The notes below the pieces were generated by a model that was not told where the DNA came from, did not search any database, and saw only the letters and a list, made by a program, of their open reading frames with translations. Position numbers and translations under genes: made by a program. Shown here in pieces: positions 42,202 to 51,024 of a DNA stretch of 64,000 bases; the stretch's first letter is position 1, and the number at the start of each line of letters is the position of its first letter. Source of the DNA: Azohydromonas lata NBRC 102462 (GTDB lineage: Bacteria > Pseudomonadota > Gammaproteobacteria > Burkholderiales > Burkholderiaceae_C); the NCBI RefSeq assembly GCF_001571085.1, contig NZ_BCTC01000024.1, forward strand, positions 1-64,000, in the 5' to 3' direction.

Positions 42202-42605
42202 CACGTTCTTGGCTTCGTCAATTCGTTGGTGGCCTAACCCTGGATGGCCGCCGCGAGGCACTAGACTTGCGGCGCAGCCTCAGGCTGTGCCTTTCGCTCC
42301 AGCGGTTGGCGAGGTCCGGGCGTTGCCGCGCTCGGTCCTCATTCTTTCTGATGGCGGCTCTTGGCCACTACTGCCGGACACCTGCTTGGTTGGCCTTGCG
42401 CTCCCGGCGTCCTGCGCGGTCAGTTGAGGTGAGCTGCAGCCGCGCGGTACACGTTCAGTGCACGCGCCGCCTGCCCCAGGACCCGGTACTGGCCTGATCA
42501 GCGCGGTGCAGCCCCTTGATGGCTGGGGCTGCCGACTTGCTGCCGATTTTTGGTGCTGGTCAGCGTGGCGCGCTTGGTGCACGCCGCAGCCGGTTAAACC
42601 TACGA
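42202..42605. other. No gene seen
   Basis: About 400 bp in which no frame looks like a protein. It lies between the DUF932 promoter and a decayed gene and is probably debris of rearrangement. Confidence 0.4.
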
Positions 42606-43010
42606 GCCTGGCCGCTTGAGTGAATCCAGCACAACGCGCAGGCTGTAGCCCGACACGCGCTCGCCGGCGTTTGCACGCTGCACCATCTGCGAGGCCCAGG
42701 CCCGCTCTCTTTGCCGGTTATGGGCGCCGCCGAGGCGGGTACTTGCCCCGGACCTCGGCCATGCGCTGCGGCTGCTTGGGTCAGGGCTCGGCGTGACAGC
42801 CCGCACCGGCGCGGTGCTGCACAGGTCGCTGCAACTGCGCCGCCGTGGGCAACTTGTCGGCGTTGCGTGTGCTCCGTTGCTCCGGGGCGTTGGACATCCC
42901 CGCTCGCGCAACGAGCAATCAACTGCGTCAGCGGCCCGCGTACATCACCACCGTTTCCCAGAAGCCTTGCACCAAGGGAGCCAGGGCTTGCGCCTGTAAC
43001 GCAGCAGCCC
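42606..43010 (-). pseudogene. Decayed copy of the gene at 48849-49298
   Basis: The 3' end reads RERAWASQMVQRANAGERVS then GYSLRVVLDSLKRPGS, almost the same as RERAWAADMVQRANAGERVS and GYGLRLALDALKRQG in the intact gene. Further upstream the likeness jumps between frames (DLCSTAPVRA in one, PQRMAEVRGKYPP in another) and passes an in-frame TGA, and the first 60 residues are lost or unrecognisable. It is therefore a second, dead copy left by duplication or by acquisition of a related plasmid segment. Confidence 0.7.
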
Positions 43011-43282
43011 CGGCGGCTTCTACAGTGGGGGCAGACAAGCCGGCAGGCTAGAGCGCGAAGAGAAGGGCCAGGATCAGTGCCAGGCCGTGTACGGCCCGAC
43101 TTTGGTGTACCACGTGCCCCATGTCGGCCTTTCGAACTGCAGCTCAGCATGCGCTGGAACAGTTTGATGATCGAGCACGAAGCGCGCGTTTCCAAGCCCT
43201 TGCGCGACCGGGAAAAACCCAAGCTGGCTGCGGTGTGGCCTGGGAACATAACGCAGCGGCCGTAGAAGGCTCGGCGCCTGTA
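43011..43282. other. No gene seen; flank of the TnpB element
   Basis: About 270 bp between the decayed gene and the presumed right end of the TnpB element. No frame is convincing. Confidence 0.35.
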
Positions 43283-43320
43283 TTGACATCCTCACACGCC
43301 CCGAAGGACGGTGATTCCTC
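43283..43320 (-). ncRNA. Presumed right end / omega-RNA 3' end of the TnpB element
   Basis: On the minus strand the tnpB end runs through GGAATCACCGTCCTTCGGGG and CGTGTGAGGATGTCAA. This resembles the hairpin-plus-GGATGTCAA end of many IS605-group orfB elements (typically GGAATCCCCGCCC, loop, GGGCGGGGAGGATGTCAA). In such elements the tnpB 3' region encodes the guide RNA scaffold, with the guide taken from flanking DNA. The stem here is imperfect. Confidence 0.5.
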
Positions 43321-44377
43321 CTGCGAGACGGCCATGCCCGACCGCGAGAATGTTCCGTGCCGCGTTTACGTCGCGGTCGTGGACCGCCCCACATGCGCTG
43401 CACGTCCACTCTCTTATTCCAAGGCCTGCGATACCTCTCGGCCGCTCCGGCGGCATCGATCCGCACGAAGAACAGGTCTGGGTGGAGAACGCTTCGTTGA
43501 CCTCGCGGAACCACACGCCTGCGCGATCGCACTTGGTCTGCAGCATGGTCCGCAACGAACTCCAGCCCGCGTCGAGCACGCTCTTTGCAAAGCTCGTGCG
43601 GGCGAGGGCTTGGGCGTTGACGCTGCCAACGAAGATACCCCGGTGCTGGCGCACCAGGGTGGTGGAGAACTTCTGGAGGTGATCACGTCGCCGGTTGGCG
43701 ATCTTGGCGTGGATCGCCTTGGTGCGAGCCTTCTTGCCCGCGCGCTGCGCGGCGGCAAGCGCCGGATCGAGGTCACGGTAGAAGCGCTGCGCGGCGATCT
43801 TCTCCCCGCTGGACAGCGCCGCGAGCTCCTTCAGGCCCAGGTCGATGCCGATGCATTCGCTCACGGGCGGCATGGGCAGCGGGCCGACGAAATCGGGCTC
43901 GTTGACCGTGACGTTCAAGTACCAGCGCCCGCGCGCATCCTCGCTGATGCAACCCGCGCGCAACTCGAAGCTGCCCAGTCCGTAGCTGTCCCACAGCGAC
44001 AGCCACTGTCCGGCGTAGCAGACCTGCCCGTGCGCGTAGCGGATGGTGCGCACCTTGAACGGCAGCCAGCCCAGGCTGCGCCGCGCGCCGCCGGACTTGC
44101 GCCACGCCAGCCTTGTCCTCTTGGCCGTTCGACGCTTCACCGCGTACTGCTCGGCGACCTCCTGCACCGTCTGTACCGGCAGGCCGAGCCCTTCCTTGGT
44201 CACGCCCTTGAGGAACGGCCAGAAGTCGAAGCCGCTCAGGAAGCGCCGCTCGCGCTCCCAGACCTTGTAGCTGAGCTCGTTGCAGTAGTTTCAGACCGTG
44301 TTTACCTCACGTGCGCGCTCGGACAGCCACTTGGCGTGGCGGTCCTTGATGCGCAGACGAAGCATACGGACTGTCAT
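43292..44377 (-). pseudogene. tnpB: TnpB (IS605-group OrfB) with in-frame TGA
   Basis: A TnpB/OrfB-type RNA-guided nuclease gene. The RuvC-like acidic residues are in ECIGIDLGLKELAALSSG and in the late DRDVNAARN; a four-cysteine zinc finger reads CSSCGSMPPE then CSACGAVHD; WFREVNEAFSTQT is typical. The open part runs 43292-44203 or slightly more. Upstream in the same frame it continues to an ATG near 44377 (TVRMLRLRIKDRHAKWLSER) but is broken by a TGA at 44291-44293, codon 29. The usual residue here is tryptophan (VNTVWNYCNE), so one TGG-to-TGA change is likely. No tnpA is present. Confidence 0.78.
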
Positions 44378-44454
44378 TCCGTACAGCATAGGAGAACGCT
44401 CGTGCGGACACCACGTCTCGAGTGCATTACCGCTTCGCGCGTACCGCTATCCCT

Positions 44455-44473
44455 CCCCGGCATGAATGCCGAG
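44455..44473. repeat. Hairpin CCCCGGCAT-GA-ATGCCGAGG upstream of tnpB
   Basis: A near-perfect hairpin just beyond the presumed left part of the TnpB element. Read on the minus strand it ends in GGGGAGG, resembling the right-end structures of this element group; it may be the left end or the right end of an earlier insertion. Confidence 0.4.
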
Positions 44474-44628
44474 GTTTCTTGCGGAGCCTTGTGATGGTCT
44501 CGACCCTCTTTCCGCTGGCCTCAAGGTGACCCAGCGGCAATTACATGGCACGAATTTTGCTTAGTGCCGTGCTGTGATGGGCAGGTGGCCTGTGGTCGCT
44601 ATCCTTGCGGCTGCTGCAGGGAAGACAC

Positions 44629-45243
44629 ATGGAGCGCGTCGCAGTCCTCGACTTCGAAACCACGGGCCTGAGCCCGGACATGGGTGACCGGCCCACCGAG
44701 ATCGCCATCGTGCTGGTGGAGGGCGGCCGCATCGTTGATCGTTTTCAGAGCCTCATGAACCCGGGTCGGCGCATCCCGGCCTTCATCACTGATCTCACCG
44801 GCATCAGCAACGCGATGGTGGCCACGGCACCCTCGGTGGGCCAAGTCATGCGAGACGCGGCGCGCTTCATCGGCGCGCTGCCGGTCGTGGCACACAACGC
44901 CTCGTTCGATCGCAAGTTCTGGCAGGCTGAGCTGCAGCGGCTGGCGCTGGATGCCAACAGCCCCTTTGCCTGCACGATGCTGCTGGCGCGGCGCCTGTAC
45001 CCCGAGTGCACAAGCCACAAGCTCGGGGTCCTTGTTGACGCGCTACAGCTGCCCAGGCCCGGCCGCGCCCACCGCGCCATGGTGGACGCCGAGATGGCCA
45101 GCCACCTGTGGTGCCGCATCGGTGCCGACGTGGCCCGGCGCTACGGTGTCACGGACGTGAGCCACGCGCTTCTGTCGCGTGCCCAGGCCACGCCCCGCGT
45201 GCGGCTGGAGCGGCTTTTCTCGCAGCAGTGCCAGGCAGCTTGA
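44629..45243 (+). CDS. DnaQ-like 3'-5' exonuclease
   Basis: A 204-residue DEDDh exonuclease. ExoI is VAVLDFETTGLSPDMGDRPT, ExoII VVAHNASFDRKFWQ, and ExoIII HRAMVDAEMASHLW with the catalytic His. It resembles the epsilon subunit of DNA polymerase III and RNase T and would remove 3' nucleotides from DNA. Plasmid-borne copies are common; the role is unknown. AGGGAAG precedes the ATG at 44629. ProQ follows after 28 bp in the same direction. Confidence 0.85.
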   Translation: MERVAVLDFETTGLSPDMGDRPTEIAIVLVEGGRIVDRFQSLMNPGRRIPAFITDLTGISNAMVATAPSVGQVMRDAARFIGALPVVAHNASFDRKFWQAELQRLALDANSPFACTMLLARRLYPECTSHKLGVLVDALQLPRPGRAHRAMVDAEMASHLWCRIGADVARRYGVTDVSHALLSRAQATPRVRLERLFSQQCQAA

Positions 45244-45271
45244 GTTATTCGGGCAGCATGCCCCCACCACG

Positions 45272-45880
45272 ATGAGCACCGAACCCGTCATCCATCGCAA
45301 GCAGCGCCGCGTCGTGATCGTCGCCAACGAGCAGCCCCAGGCGGCGCCGGCCATCGCGCAAACAAGGGCGGACCGGCCGGTGCTCAGGCTCAAGGCCAAG
45401 GCGCCGACGCCGCCCGCCGTGCCCTCACAAGCCGGGGAGGCGGCCAGCGCCGATGTGCCACCCGCCAGCCCCCGGCAGGAGCCCTTGAGCGACGCCGAGC
45501 GCCAGCACCGCCAGGCGGCCAAGGCCGAGGCCGCGCTTCGGGTGCTCGCCGAGCACTTCCCGGGCCTCTTCACCAGCGTGCGGCCGATGGCCATCGGCAC
45601 CGGCAAGGTGCTCGACGCCGAGCGCAAGGCTGGCCGCCTGCCACTGGGGTGCATCCCGCTCAAGCTGGCACTGTCGGCGCAGGCCACCTCCGACGCCTAC
45701 TTCGAGGCCGTCGCGGCCGGCGGAGCGCGCTTCAACTTGGCCGGCGAGGTCGAAGGCGAGGTCACGCCCGAGCAGGTTGCCTATGCCACCAAGAAGCTGC
45801 ACAAACGTCGCGACACTGCGGCCCGGCGGCATGAGCTCCCAAGTGACGCGGTGGCTCCTGCAGCTACTCCTGTCGAGTAA
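45272..45880 (+). CDS. ProQ/FinO-family RNA chaperone
   Basis: A 202-residue protein with a disordered N-terminal 85 residues (Ala/Pro-rich) and a C-terminal ProQ/FinO domain: AEAALRVLAEHFPGLFTSVR, MAIGTGKVLDAERKAGRLPL, ALSAQATSDAYFEAVAAGGA and EQVAYATKKLHKRR. Family members bind sRNAs and control plasmid transfer or copy number. It probably acts in trans on antisense RNA of this plasmid. The ribosome site is weak. Confidence 0.85.
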   Translation: MSTEPVIHRKQRRVVIVANEQPQAAPAIAQTRADRPVLRLKAKAPTPPAVPSQAGEAASADVPPASPRQEPLSDAERQHRQAAKAEAALRVLAEHFPGLFTSVRPMAIGTGKVLDAERKAGRLPLGCIPLKLALSAQATSDAYFEAVAAGGARFNLAGEVEGEVTPEQVAYATKKLHKRRDTAARRHELPSDAVAPAATPVE

Positions 45881-46227
45881 GTCTCACAGCCTGCGGCCCA
45901 GACCCTGCAGCGGCTCCAGGCGCCGATGGTCCGGGCCTTGGCGCCGCGGCCTGCCACCGAGAGCCCTCCACCTCGTCCACCCCATGAGCCATCCGACCAG
46001 ACAGCCCCCGCACGGGGTCGCGCGGCGCTTTCCTGACGCTGATGCTCGTCATCGTCGCGCTGCTCCTTGGTGTTGCTGCGCCATGGGGTATGCCGCACCA
46101 GCAGCCTCAGGAAGCGCCGGTGACCTGCGTGCAACTGGAGGCCCTGCAAGACTGCAGGGCGCGGCTGGGTGTGGATACGTGCTCTACAGCCTGGGGCATG
46201 ACGGCGTGCCTGGCGGGGGAGACGACG

Positions 46228-46773
46228 ATGCGGACATCGGCCGTTGATTGCACCGTGCGCAGCCACGCTGCTCGTCACCAGAAAGGCATGATGGAGCGGA
46301 TCCGGGTTCTGGACGCCTGTCGCCGTGACGGCGCTCGACTGGCCAGGGCCTACCGGCTGGGCCGCATCGGGCCTGACGCCGTCGAGCTGTGGCGCGAGGA
46401 TGCCCCTGAGCCGTCCACGAGCACGGCAGCAGCCCCTTTCGATGCCTCGCCCTGGCTGGACCACGAGCTGTTCGGGCTGCTGCCGCTGGGCTGGCACGCC
46501 GCCACGAACGAGCGCGGCGCCGTGCTGCTGCAATGCGCGCCGGAGCCGGGTGAGTTGCTGATCGAGGCCGGCAACCTGATCGAGCGCATGGCCGCAGGCA
46601 AGGAGTCGGCGCCAGCCGACTGGCAGCGGCTGTCGCAGGATCAGCGCGGTGACCTGCTGGCCGTTCGATTGATGGTCGAGCCGGGGACCGCGCGGTTGAT
46701 CGCGCAGCGCGTGATGTGGCGGCTGGCAAGGCTGCAGCCCGAAGGCGAGCACACCGGACCGAGCGGGCGCTGA
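46228..46773 (+). CDS. Plasmid protein of unknown function
   Basis: A 181-residue soluble protein that I do not recognise. A basic N-terminal part (MMERIRVLDACRRDGARLAR) is followed by an acidic middle with DASPWLDHELFGLLPLGWHA and a helical end (RGDLLAVRLMVEPGTARLIA). GGGGGAG lies before the ATG at 46228. The frame is open upstream to 46042, where a hydrophobic stretch (MLVIVALLLGVAAPWG) could be an alternative N-terminus with a membrane segment; the ribosome site favours the shorter form. Confidence 0.55.
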   Translation: MRTSAVDCTVRSHAARHQKGMMERIRVLDACRRDGARLARAYRLGRIGPDAVELWREDAPEPSTSTAAAPFDASPWLDHELFGLLPLGWHAATNERGAVLLQCAPEPGELLIEAGNLIERMAAGKESAPADWQRLSQDQRGDLLAVRLMVEPGTARLIAQRVMWRLARLQPEGEHTGPSGR

Positions 46774-46845
46774 GGGCGGACACCCTGTTCAGCCGCAGCG
46801 GGATCGCCAGTGCGCTGCCCGCCGCGGCAGCGGCAGCCCGCAGCG

Positions 46846-48000
46846 CTACGCTGCGAGCCATCCGGTCAGCGTGCCAAGCGCGGCCAACACGACCAACCAC
46901 AGCAGCGTGGCGCCCCAGGCTGCCAAGCGGCCCGCATCCAAGACGATGCGAAACACCGCCCAGCCTCTCACGCACCAGGCCACGCCCGCCAGCCAGACCG
47001 CGCTGCCGAGCGCGACACCCGCCAGTGCCGGGCCCCGGGTCGCCTGCGCGACCAAGGCGGATGCCGCGGGCAGCCCGGCCATGCCTTCCTGGCGGGCCTG
47101 CGCCAGGAAGCGCTCCAGCACGTGGGGCTGGACCAGCTCGACGCCCAGGAACATCACGAAGGCGCCTGCGCAGAAGTACAGCCACGCGCCGCTGAACAGG
47201 TAGGCCAGCGGCGGCCAGATGCGGCGCCAGCAGGGTGCGCGCCGCACCACGCGCCAGGCCCCGGCCAGCACCGACGACAGCGCCGTGGCCGTCAGCAGCC
47301 CGAGGGTGACGCCGGGCACCACCCAGCGCTGCAGCGGCCCCTCCAGCACCGCGCCCAGCACCAGGCACAGCACCAGCGCCTGCAGCATGGCGGCGTCGGT
47401 GCCGGCACTCACGCCGTTTCCCACTCGCCGCAGGACGAGGGCACGGGGATGGGCCAGCAGCTCCGCCAGGTCCGTCAGCCACCGCGCCGGCCAGCGCCAC
47501 CAGGCCCTCGCGTGCCGGGCGGCGGCTGCACCGGGATGGATACCGTAGCGCGACGCCAGCACGTCGAGGAGCGCTGCCGTGTCGGCGTCCCAGCGATCGG
47601 TGGCCAGCACCACCGCCTGGCAGGTCGCGAAGTCCCGCATCGAGGGTGGAAGGTCCTGCGGCCCGGGCATCCGGGCGCCCTCCAGCAGCACGGGTATCAC
47701 TGGCTTGCCCTGGCGCAGCGCCAGCTCGATCTCGCGCCGCACGAAGTCGTCCGGGTCGTCGAGGCGGCGGCGGCCGTCGCCTGCCGCCGCACGCAGCCAG
47801 CCGGGGCCCACGAGCGCCAGCACCACCGTGGCGCTGACCAGCGCACGCTCCAGTGTCTGCACGAAGTCGGCGCCGGGCACGATGTCGCCCACGTCGAGGA
47901 ACACGCGCTCGGCGTCGAACTCGGCGTGGAGCCGGTCGGCCAGCCGGCCCGTGGCGGTGGGGCAGTCTGGCCGGCGGTAGCTCAGGAAGAGGTCACTCAT
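46846..48000 (-). CDS. TIR-domain protein with C-terminal membrane helices
   Basis: A 384-residue protein. The first about 150 residues form a TIR domain: MSDLFLSYRRPDCPTATGRL, DAERVFLDVGDIVPGADFVQ and ATVVLALVGPGWL, then FVRREIELALRQGKPVIPVL. About five or six hydrophobic helices follow (MLQALVLCLVLGAVLEGPL, VTLGLLTATALSSVLAGAW, LYFCAGAFVMFLGVELV, and others). Bacterial TIR domains often cleave NAD+ or make signals in phage defence, and membrane-linked versions occur as abortive-infection effectors. The start is taken at ATG 48000, though the frame is open upstream. It is convergent with the gene at 46228. Confidence 0.7.
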   Translation of the reverse strand: MSDLFLSYRRPDCPTATGRLADRLHAEFDAERVFLDVGDIVPGADFVQTLERALVSATVVLALVGPGWLRAAAGDGRRRLDDPDDFVRREIELALRQGKPVIPVLLEGARMPGPQDLPPSMRDFATCQAVVLATDRWDADTAALLDVLASRYGIHPGAAAARHARAWWRWPARWLTDLAELLAHPRALVLRRVGNGVSAGTDAAMLQALVLCLVLGAVLEGPLQRWVVPGVTLGLLTATALSSVLAGAWRVVRRAPCWRRIWPPLAYLFSGAWLYFCAGAFVMFLGVELVQPHVLERFLAQARQEGMAGLPAASALVAQATRGPALAGVALGSAVWLAGVAWCVRGWAVFRIVLDAGRLAAWGATLLWLVVLAALGTLTGWLAA

Positions 48001-48037
48001 GGGCGTGGCCGGTGGCACGGCCGCGGAGCGTGGCGCC

Positions 48038-48420
48038 TCAGGGGTGCGAGACGTGCGCGGGTGCCGCCTGGACGGGCGCCGAGCCGGCAGCCGGGCCCAG
48101 CCGCTCCAGCGCGTTGCGCAGCGCTGCGCTGCGGCCAGCGTGTCGCCGCGGGCCTTTTCCTTGTCGAGCTGGCGCAGCAGAGCCTCGTGCCGCTCCTTAA
48201 GGTCCGCCAGCTCGGCGCTCACGTTGCCCGGGCGCGCGTTCATCTGCAGCGCCATGGCGGCATTGCCCAGCGCCGCAGCGCGATCACGGTACTGGAGCCC
48301 GAGCGCCGGCGAGAGCCCCAGGCTGCTCGCGCACGCCTTGGCCTGGTCCTGCGCGGTCCTGGCCGCGGCGACCAGCGTGCCGAACTGCTCATCGAACAGC
48401 ATCACGGTGATGACGTTCAT
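48038..48420 (-). CDS. Helical protein upstream of the TIR gene, probably frameshifted
   Basis: Starts MNVITVMLFDEQFGTLVAAA with GGAGGT before the ATG at 48420, an excellent ribosome site. It is mainly helical (LADLKERHEALLRQLDKEKA). Near 48120 the frame becomes Arg/Pro-rich and runs without a stop into the TIR gene; the alternative frame gives a natural ending (LRNALERLGPAAGSAPVQAA, stop at 48038-48040). A small indel in the local GCAGCGCAGCGC repeat would restore one 127-residue protein. Otherwise it is fused to the TIR protein. The partner role is unknown. Confidence 0.45.
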
Positions 48421-48456
48421 CGGGACCTCCACGGCGTTCAAGAGTAGCCATTGCTT

Positions 48457-48822
48457 TCAATGCACGGTGCGCTCGGTCCAGTCGCTGGCGGCGATGCGCG
48501 CGAGCTTGACGCCGATCTCCGGGGCGGGAGTGTTCAGGCTGCCCGGCGGCAACTGGACCTGGTATCGCTCCTGAACAACCGACAGACCCTGACGCGCGTA
48601 GATCAGGGCGGGGGCGTGGTACTTGGCGTTCTTGCCGAACTTGGGGCTCGAACCCTTGGGCACCGGGACTTCGCGCGGGGACAGCTCAACACGCGCCATG
48701 ACACGGCCATCGAAGTGCAGCGCGTCGCGCACCTCGTCTTCCGTCAGGTCGCCGTCCGCGGTCACGATCACGTCGTCCATGCCGTCCACGGTCCATTCCA
48801 CCTGCGGCTGTGGCTTCTTCAT
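48457..48822 (-). CDS. Plasmid protein of unknown function
   Basis: A 121-residue protein I do not recognise. An acidic start (EWTVDGMDDVIVTADGDLTE) is followed by a basic middle (PKGSSPKFGKNAKYHAPALI) and a short end. GCAGGAG precedes the ATG at 48822. It lies in a same-strand series (49298 to 46846) that may be one transcript. Confidence 0.55.
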   Translation of the reverse strand: MKKPQPQVEWTVDGMDDVIVTADGDLTEDEVRDALHFDGRVMARVELSPREVPVPKGSSPKFGKNAKYHAPALIYARQGLSVVQERYQVQLPPGSLNTPAPEIGVKLARIAASDWTERTVH

Positions 48823-48848
48823 CGTGCGCGCTCCTGCCAGCGGTGGGC

Positions 48849-49298
48849 CTATCGCAGCGGGCCCTGCCGCTTCAGTGCGTCCAGCGCCAGGCGCAGTCCG
48901 TATCCCGATACGCGCTCGCCGGCGTTGGCACGCTGCACCATGTCGGCGGCCCAGGCGCGCTCTCGGCCCGTTCTGGGCGGCACCGGGCGCAGGTACTTGT
49001 GCCGGATCTCAGCCGCGCGCTGCGCCTGCTTGGGTTCGGGTTTCGCGCGGAACGCTGGCGCTGGCACGGTGCTGCACAGGTCGCGCAAGCAAGCCGCGGT
49101 GGGGGGCTCATTCGGGTCCAGCAGCGCCAGCGCGTGCTCGATGGCTTCCGGCCGCTCGGCGTAGCTGGCCAACTCGCGCGCCCAGTCGGCCTTCACGGCT
49201 TGCAGATCCAGCCCCTTCCAGCGCGCGAGAAAGGCGCAGCCGTAGCGCAGTGAGAGCCGGTCGAACAGGACATCAACGAACTCGGCGCGCGGCGACAT
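48849..49298 (-). CDS. Plasmid/phage-type protein, possibly replication-related
   Basis: A 149-residue protein: FVDVLFDRLSLRYGCAFLAR, WKGLDLQAVKADWARELASY, PPTAACLRDLCS and a basic C-terminal half. The pattern resembles short phage/plasmid replication-associated proteins in Burkholderia-type genomes, but no named family is assured. GGAGGTTTCC before the ATG at 49298 is a strong ribosome site. A decayed second copy is at 42606-43010. Divergent from an XRE regulator gene. Confidence 0.6.
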   Translation of the reverse strand: MSPRAEFVDVLFDRLSLRYGCAFLARWKGLDLQAVKADWARELASYAERPEAIEHALALLDPNEPPTAACLRDLCSTVPAPAFRAKPEPKQAQRAAEIRHKYLRPVPPRTGRERAWAADMVQRANAGERVSGYGLRLALDALKRQGPLR

Positions 49299-49436
49299 GG
49301 AAACCTCCGTGGCGATCTGCAGCAGTGTCGTCTGGGTGCAATTTCCTCGCACCGTGCCTGCCTTGACAAGGGGGTCCAGGATAGAACTTGAACGAATTTA
49401 GATTTTTCTTGCGCTTGAGTCATTACAGTCGCCCGC

Positions 49437-49928
49437 ATGGAAGATGACAACGAAGCTCAGCTGCGGCGGGAGATGGGCGAGCGGTTTCGCCGGGCTCGCA
49501 AGAACGCCCGCAACGGCCAGGGCTTCAGGCAGGGCGAAGTTGCCGCCGCTCTGGGCAAGGGACTCGGCACGGTTTCGACTTGGGAGACGGGGCGTGCCTT
49601 GCCCGATCCGTTCGTGCTGCGATGGATGGCGCTGCACTACGGCGTTTCCGTCGATGAGTTGCTGGGACTCAAGGAGCCCGAGGCCAGGATCGAACACACC
49701 GTGCAGCGGCAGCCCGCGCCGGTACCGCCCCAGGAGATCAAGGCCGCGCCCATCCGGCGCCCTGACGCCATCGGGTTGCCCATGTCGGACTTGGTGCGTG
49801 TCATCCAGCATGCCGTGGCCTGCGGCTTGACCGATGAGCGCGAGGTGCGCGCTTTCCTTAACGGTGTGGTTGCTGGTGGGCGTCTGAATGAGCAGCCGGG
49901 AAACCATCTCAAAAAAGATTCAAGTTAG
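49437..49928 (+). CDS. XRE-family helix-turn-helix regulator
   Basis: A 163-residue protein. The helix-turn-helix spans residues 10-75: ERFRRARKNARNGQGFRQGE, VAAALGKGLGTVSTWETGRA and LRWMALHYGVSVDELLGL. The rest has a linker (PVPPQEIKAAPIRRPDA) and a helical end. It is divergent from the gene at 48849-49298 across a 138-bp gap and probably controls it. The AT-rich IS630 element begins shortly after its stop. Confidence 0.8.
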   Translation: MEDDNEAQLRREMGERFRRARKNARNGQGFRQGEVAAALGKGLGTVSTWETGRALPDPFVLRWMALHYGVSVDELLGLKEPEARIEHTVQRQPAPVPPQEIKAAPIRRPDAIGLPMSDLVRVIQHAVACGLTDEREVRAFLNGVVAGGRLNEQPGNHLKKDSS

Positions 49929-50023
49929 CTTTTCCAATCTCATACGCATTGCACGGAACTGTTTTAAATTTTAAATCGAAAACGTGTGCCACTAGATAAG
50001 TCATCAACAATAAATATTTTTAC

Positions 50024-50575
50024 TCAAAATGCCATTTTATAAGTTGATCCAAAGTTATCAAGAATATGAAGGATATCGCGCTCCAGTTCCTGCGTGTCGC
50101 GTCGTCTGAGTGCAAGCCAGCGATGCTTCATCAAATACCACAGCTTTTCTATACGATTGAGTTCCGGGCTATAGGGGCTTAAGAAATACAGCGTCACTCC
50201 TTGATCGTGGAGTAATTTCAAATGAGGCTGAATGTCCTGTGCAGTGTGAAAGCGCGCATTATCAAGAATGACGGTAAGCGGCTTTCCCACGTGCTGGCGC
50301 AACAGGCCCAGAAAGGCAACGAAAAGGTCGGCGGTAAAACTGCACCACGTATGCGCGCTGAAGAGGCCACCGCTGCTGAGCAAAGCACCCATGACGTTGA
50401 GTCTCTTGCCCCGCGCGGCATCTATGCCGTGCTGCTGGCCTTGCACGGTCCAGGCGCTGCGGTTGGGCGGCACTTGCGCAAAACCCGCCTCGTCCAGATA
50501 GGCCAGTTCGATCTCTCCAGCCTGCGCCCGGGTCCTCAGGGCTTGGACGTCTCGGCAGGCTTGCTCGAAGCGCAC
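50024..50575 (-). CDS. IS630 transposase, DDE part (OrfB)
   Basis: The catalytic half of the transposase: ELAYLDEAGFAQVPPNRSAW (first Asp), LTVILDNARFHTAQ (second Asp) and LYFLSPYSPELNRIEKLWYL (Glu), the DDE triad of the IS630/Tc1-mariner group. It lacks its own start and is expected to be made as an OrfAB fusion by -1 slippage at the A-rich run near 50590. The frame up to the overlap would read SLKKRRDPVRFEQACRD. Confidence 0.85.
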   Translation of the reverse strand: MRFEQACRDVQALRTRAQAGEIELAYLDEAGFAQVPPNRSAWTVQGQQHGIDAARGKRLNVMGALLSSGGLFSAHTWCSFTADLFVAFLGLLRQHVGKPLTVILDNARFHTAQDIQPHLKLLHDQGVTLYFLSPYSPELNRIEKLWYLMKHRWLALRRRDTQELERDILHILDNFGSTYKMAF

Positions 50576-51024
50576 GGGATCGCGTCTTTTTTAAGGCTGT
50601 GGCGCGTGCGCTTCCACACCAAGCCCCGACGCTTGAGCGCCGTCACCAACGTGTTGACGTGCACCTCAGTGCCGTGCGCCTCTTGGTGGCGAGCCAACAG
50701 CGCAGGCGCCGTCAGCGCTTCATCATTGGCCCATTGCACCAGACGCCGTACCTCCAATTCCGTGAGCTTGGGCGGCGCGCCGCAGCGGGACTTGTCAGCC
50801 AGCCCGGCCAAACCTTCTTCACGCCACGCCCGGCGCGTGGTGCGCACCGTCAGTACACACAGCCCCTGGCGCCGGGCCACCTCAGCGCAATCCAAGCTTT
50901 GCCCCAATAGCAGCAGCGTCTGTGCTCGCTCGCGCACTCGCCAATCAGCGTGTTTCTTCACTGCCTGCTCCAGCGTCAGTTTGTCCTGCTCGCTCAACAC
51001 CAGCGGCTGTGTACGTCTTCCCAT
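50536..51024 (-). CDS. IS630 transposase, DNA-binding part (OrfA)
   Basis: The N-terminal part with helix-turn-helix domains: LDCAEVARRQGLCVLTVRTT, RRAWREEGLAGLADKSRCGA and PPKLTELEVRRLVQWAND, followed by TEVHVNTLVTALKRRGLVWK. These bind the terminal repeats. The end overlaps OrfB by 40 bp; a run of six A followed by G near 50590 is a typical slippery site for -1 frameshifting, giving the full transposase. Confidence 0.85.
   Translation of the reverse strand: MGRRTQPLVLSEQDKLTLEQAVKKHADWRVRERAQTLLLLGQSLDCAEVARRQGLCVLTVRTTRRAWREEGLAGLADKSRCGAPPKLTELEVRRLVQWANDEALTAPALLARHQEAHGTEVHVNTLVTALKRRGLVWKRTRHSLKKDAIPCASSKPAETSKP

Noticed and set aside
42186-42497. A 103-codon plus-strand frame after the DUF932 promoter
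   Set aside because: It starts on GTG inside the inverted repeat, has Arg/Leu-rich low-quality sequence and no ribosome site.
46042-46227. N-terminal extension of the 46228 gene with a membrane segment
   Set aside because: The ribosome site GGGGGAG before 46228 is much better and the extension has uneven composition; kept only as an alternative.
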